DNA from: an uncultured Bacteroidales bacterium | GTDB taxonomy: Bacteria > Bacteroidota > Bacteroidia > Bacteroidales > P3 | Length of the DNA: 32,989 bases | Direction: 5' to 3' | NCBI GenBank assembly: GCA_905236645.1 | Contig: CAJOMZ010000024.1 | Location: 1-32,989, forward strand | Shown: in pieces, positions 30,649 to 32,989 of the stretch | Position numbering within the stretch: the first letter of the stretch is position 1 | Layout of the letters: every line of letters starts with the position of its first letter | Translations under genes and position numbers: made by a program | Notes under the pieces: model-generated | Databases searched by the model: none | Told to the model about the DNA's origin: nothing | The model's input: only the letters and a program-made list of their open reading frames with translations

Positions 30649-32989
30649 ATGAAAAAGATACTTTTTACAATCCTACTGCTGACGGCAGCAATCAATACTT
30701 ACGCCTATGACTTCTCGGCAGTATGTAGTACAGGGCAGACATTGTATTATAACATTACCAGTGATAGTACTGTATGTATAACTTATCCTGGTGATTATTT
30801 GGCTGGAACAAGATGCTATCTATATACAGGAAATTCCTTCGGGCCATATACTATTGGTTCTCCATATAACAAATATGTATTAGATACCCATCTTCCATAT
30901 ACACAAATGAACTATAACGGTTCAATAATAACTGTACCACGATTATACGGAAATGGAAATTATATAAAGCCTTCGGGTAGACTTGTAATACCCCAAAACG
31001 TGACACATAATAATCATGATTATATAGTTAACGAAATAGGAGAACAATGTTTTTATGGATGTAATCTTTCTTCTATACTAATCCCAAATACTATTTTGAA
31101 CATTGGTAACAATGCTTTGTGGGGAAATTCTATAGACACACTTTATTTTAATGCGACAAACTGTTATACATTTGATAGCCGACAGATGGGAAACGCTTTA
31201 ACTATGTGTTCAATAATAATTGGGAACAATGTCAAACGAATACCTGATTATATGCTATACTATACACACAATATCAATCTTTCAGTCATTGATTCATTAC
31301 GATATGTTGGAGCTTTTAGTTTTAATAATAGAAACGACATTAGTGGTCAATTTATGATATCTTCATTTGTTGATAGTATAAGCAATTATGCGTTTGCAAA
31401 TTGTGACAACATCATCTCCATTTATACCAACGCACATTTTATCGGCAGCAACGCTTTCGCCAACTGTGACCGCCTCGTATCTGTAACCTTAGGTGATTCA
31501 ACACAAGCTCTCGGCAGCGGTGCCTTCAGTGGTTGTTTCCGCCTACAGAATATCGACCTTGGTGGAGTAAATTCCATAGGTGACAGCGCTTTTAGCGGCT
31601 GCGTGCGATTGGAAAAACCTGAACTGCCGGCGAACCTCATCACCATCGGCGCACGTGCATTCAACGACTGCAACCTGCTGGAGGGCAAGCTGACATTCCC
31701 GGCTACCATCACCAGCATCGGGGATTACGCATATAGTGGTATTGGCATCATCACGGAGATAGAGATGCAAGGGGTCACCCCACCGACCATCTATGCCCAC
31801 ACCTTCAACTCGGTGGCTGGCAGCACGCCGGTCAGCGTACCGTGCGGGGCTGTTCTCAACTACTACACCACCAACTACTGGGAAAACTTCTCCACCATCG
31901 TGGAGGCACCGCCGTACAAACTTACTGTAGCCACAAACAACGAGGTGATGGGCAGCGCGGCGGTGACGCAGCAGCCCACCTGCGGCAACCACTCGGCCAT
32001 AATACAGGCATCAGCGCTTATAGGCTACCATTTCCTGCAATGGAACGACGGCAACACGGCCAATCCACGTACCATCAATATGACGCAGGACTCGTCGTTT
32101 ACCGCCATATTCGTGGTGAACAACAGCTATATCACCATCCACGCCAACGATTCAACGATGGGATCTGTCACCGGGACAGGTCTCTACAGCTACAACGCCC
32201 CCGTGACAATGACGGCGACGGCCTACAGCGGCTACCACTTCCTGAAATGGAACGACGGCAACACGCAGAACCCGCGCTATATGGCCGCGGTGCGCGACAC
32301 CACCTTTACGGCTATTTTCGTGAGCAACGTCAGCACCATCACCGTCAGCAACGCGAACCCTGATATGGGCAATGTGAGCGGCAGCGGCGTGTACTACTAC
32401 CAGAACCTGGTGAGCATCACCGCCACGCCCGTCTATGGCTACCACTTCACGCAGTGGAACGACGGCAACACGCAGAACCCGCGCACCGTGGTAGTGAACC
32501 AGGACAGCAGCTTCACGGCCTACTTCGCACCCAACATCTACAGCATCGTGGGCAGCAGCAATAGCACCACGATGGGCAGCGTCAGCGGTGGCGGCAATTA
32601 CACCTATCTGCACAATATGAGCCTTACAGCCACACCAGCCTTTGGCTATCACTTCGTGCAGTGGAACGACCAGGTGACGGACAACCCGCGCACCATCACC
32701 GTGACACGCGACTCGGCCTTCACCGCCCAGTTCGCCGCAAACAGCTACGTTATCACCGCCGAGCCCAACGATCCGACGATGGGCAGTGCCTACGGCAGTG
32801 GCACCTATAACTTCAACACCACGGCCACGCTGACGGCAGTGGCGGAATACGGATACCACTTCACGCAGTGGAGCGACGGCATTACGGACAATCCCCGCAC
32901 TGTCACGGTGCAGAACTCCGCCACCTACACGGCACAGTTCGAGATAAACAGCTACATCCTCACCGTGCAGAGCAGCAACCCCACCATAG
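30649..32989 (+). CDS. BspA-type leucine-rich-repeat surface protein (3' end beyond window)
   Basis: An open frame starts at ATG 30649 and runs to the window edge, at least 780 residues without a stop. It begins with a signal peptide (MKKILFTILLLTAAINTYA) and the YDFSAVCSTGQTLYYNI opening typical of Bacteroidales BspA-like proteins. LRR_5 repeats follow at about residues 120-400 (VNEIGEQCFYGCNLSSI, ISNYAFANCDNIISI, IGSNAFANCDRLVSV, IGDSAFSGCVRLEK). From about residue 424 come InlB-B-like repeats of exactly 69 residues. The protein is probably exported by the type IX system and displayed on the surface; a sorting domain would lie downstream. Base composition changes inside the gene: about 35 percent G+C at 31141-31200 against 60 percent at 31621-31680. 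It starts 2 bases after the DUF2971 gene. Confidence 0.85.
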   Translation, partial: MKKILFTILLLTAAINTYAYDFSAVCSTGQTLYYNITSDSTVCITYPGDYLAGTRCYLYTGNSFGPYTIGSPYNKYVLDTHLPYTQMNYNGSIITVPRLYGNGNYIKPSGRLVIPQNVTHNNHDYIVNEIGEQCFYGCNLSSILIPNTILNIGNNALWGNSIDTLYFNATNCYTFDSRQMGNALTMCSIIIGNNVKRIPDYMLYYTHNINLSVIDSLRYVGAFSFNNRNDISGQFMISSFVDSISNYAFANCDNIISIYTNAHFIGSNAFANCDRLVSVTLGDSTQALGSGAFSGCFRLQNIDLGGVNSIGDSAFSGCVRLEKPELPANLITIGARAFNDCNLLEGKLTFPATITSIGDYAYSGIGIITEIEMQGVTPPTIYAHTFNSVAGSTPVSVPCGAVLNYYTTNYWENFSTIVEAPPYKLTVATNNEVMGSAAVTQQPTCGNHSAIIQASALIGYHFLQWNDGNTANPRTINMTQDSSFTAIFVVNNSYITIHANDSTMGSVTGTGLYSYNAPVTMTATAYSGYHFLKWNDGNTQNPRYMAAVRDTTFTAIFVSNVSTITVSNANPDMGNVSGSGVYYYQNLVSITATPVYGYHFTQWNDGNTQNPRTVVVNQDSSFTAYFAPNIYSIVGSSNSTTMGSVSGGGNYTYLHNMSLTATPAFGYHFVQWNDQVTDNPRTITVTRDSAFTAQFAANSYVITAEPNDPTMGSAYGSGTYNFNTTATLTAVAEYGYHFTQWSDGITDNPRTVTVQNSATYTAQFEINSYILTVQSSNPTI
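31918..32989 (+). repeat. Tandem 207-bp repeats (69-residue InlB-B-like units)
   Basis: The motif GYHFxxWxD recurs with the glycine codon at 32023, 32230, 32437, 32644 and 32851, exactly 207 bases each time. Each unit has the order ITVxxN, MGSVxGSGxYxY, TAxPxxGYHFxQWNDGNTxNPRTxTV, DSxFTAxF. The array continues past the window. Confidence 0.85.

Overview
The window looks like a chromosomal segment of a member of the order Bacteroidales. The reasons are a gliding-motility-type C-terminal sorting domain, a BspA-type leucine-rich-repeat surface protein, small MKK-type lipoproteins and secreted proteins, promoters of the Bacteroidetes TAnnTTTG type, few clear Shine-Dalgarno sites, and AT-rich spacers between GC-rich genes. 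I cannot name a genus. Most genes are GC-rich by eye. The stretch from about 29080 to 31420 is strikingly AT-rich.

Region by region: (1) 3-620 is the end of a secreted protein with a type IX secretion (CHU_C-like) C-terminal domain, followed by a tRNA-Pro(GGG) with its own promoter and terminator. (2) 904-6396 holds murF, a secreted protein, ftsK and an O-methyltransferase. (3) 6469-8398 holds three small cysteine-patterned lipoproteins around a MauE/DoxX-thioredoxin membrane fusion. (4) 8395-9885 (minus strand) is a polysaccharide flippase that meets the third lipoprotein tail to tail. (5) 10426-18186 is a tightly packed six-gene run: GH20 hexosaminidase lipoprotein, acyltransferase, M20 amidohydrolase, MATE transporter, an AAA-CYTH fusion and murB. 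(6) 18474-21682 holds a DUF695-like protein, purA and a PepSY-like secreted protein. (7) 22021-27030 is a six-gene operon of sigma factor, probable anti-sigma protein, transglutaminase-like protein, two further envelope proteins and an Fn3-repeat lipoprotein. (8) 27431-28780 is an AAA_14/DUF4143 ATPase. (9) 29113-32989 is an AT-rich trypsin-like protease/DUF2971 pair followed, 2 bases later, by a BspA-LRR protein that runs off the window and changes base composition partway through.

Several non-coding structures are not explained by the genes. Two intergenic arrays (10141-10240 and 18280-18369) are built of 11-bp units arranged in two opposed arms. A 38-nt element with the same hairpin layout occurs upstream of both the sigma operon and the protease pair, and the differences between the two copies keep a stem paired. 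There is also a run of three strong hairpins at 27132-27226, and a triple ATTTGGTGY repeat ahead of the ATPase.

The best candidates for something undescribed are the cytoplasmic trypsin-like protease plus DUF2971 pair (a possible defence module), the sigma/transglutaminase operon, and the three lipoproteins around the MauE-thioredoxin protein. Functional statements rest on family recognition by reading; no database search was run.
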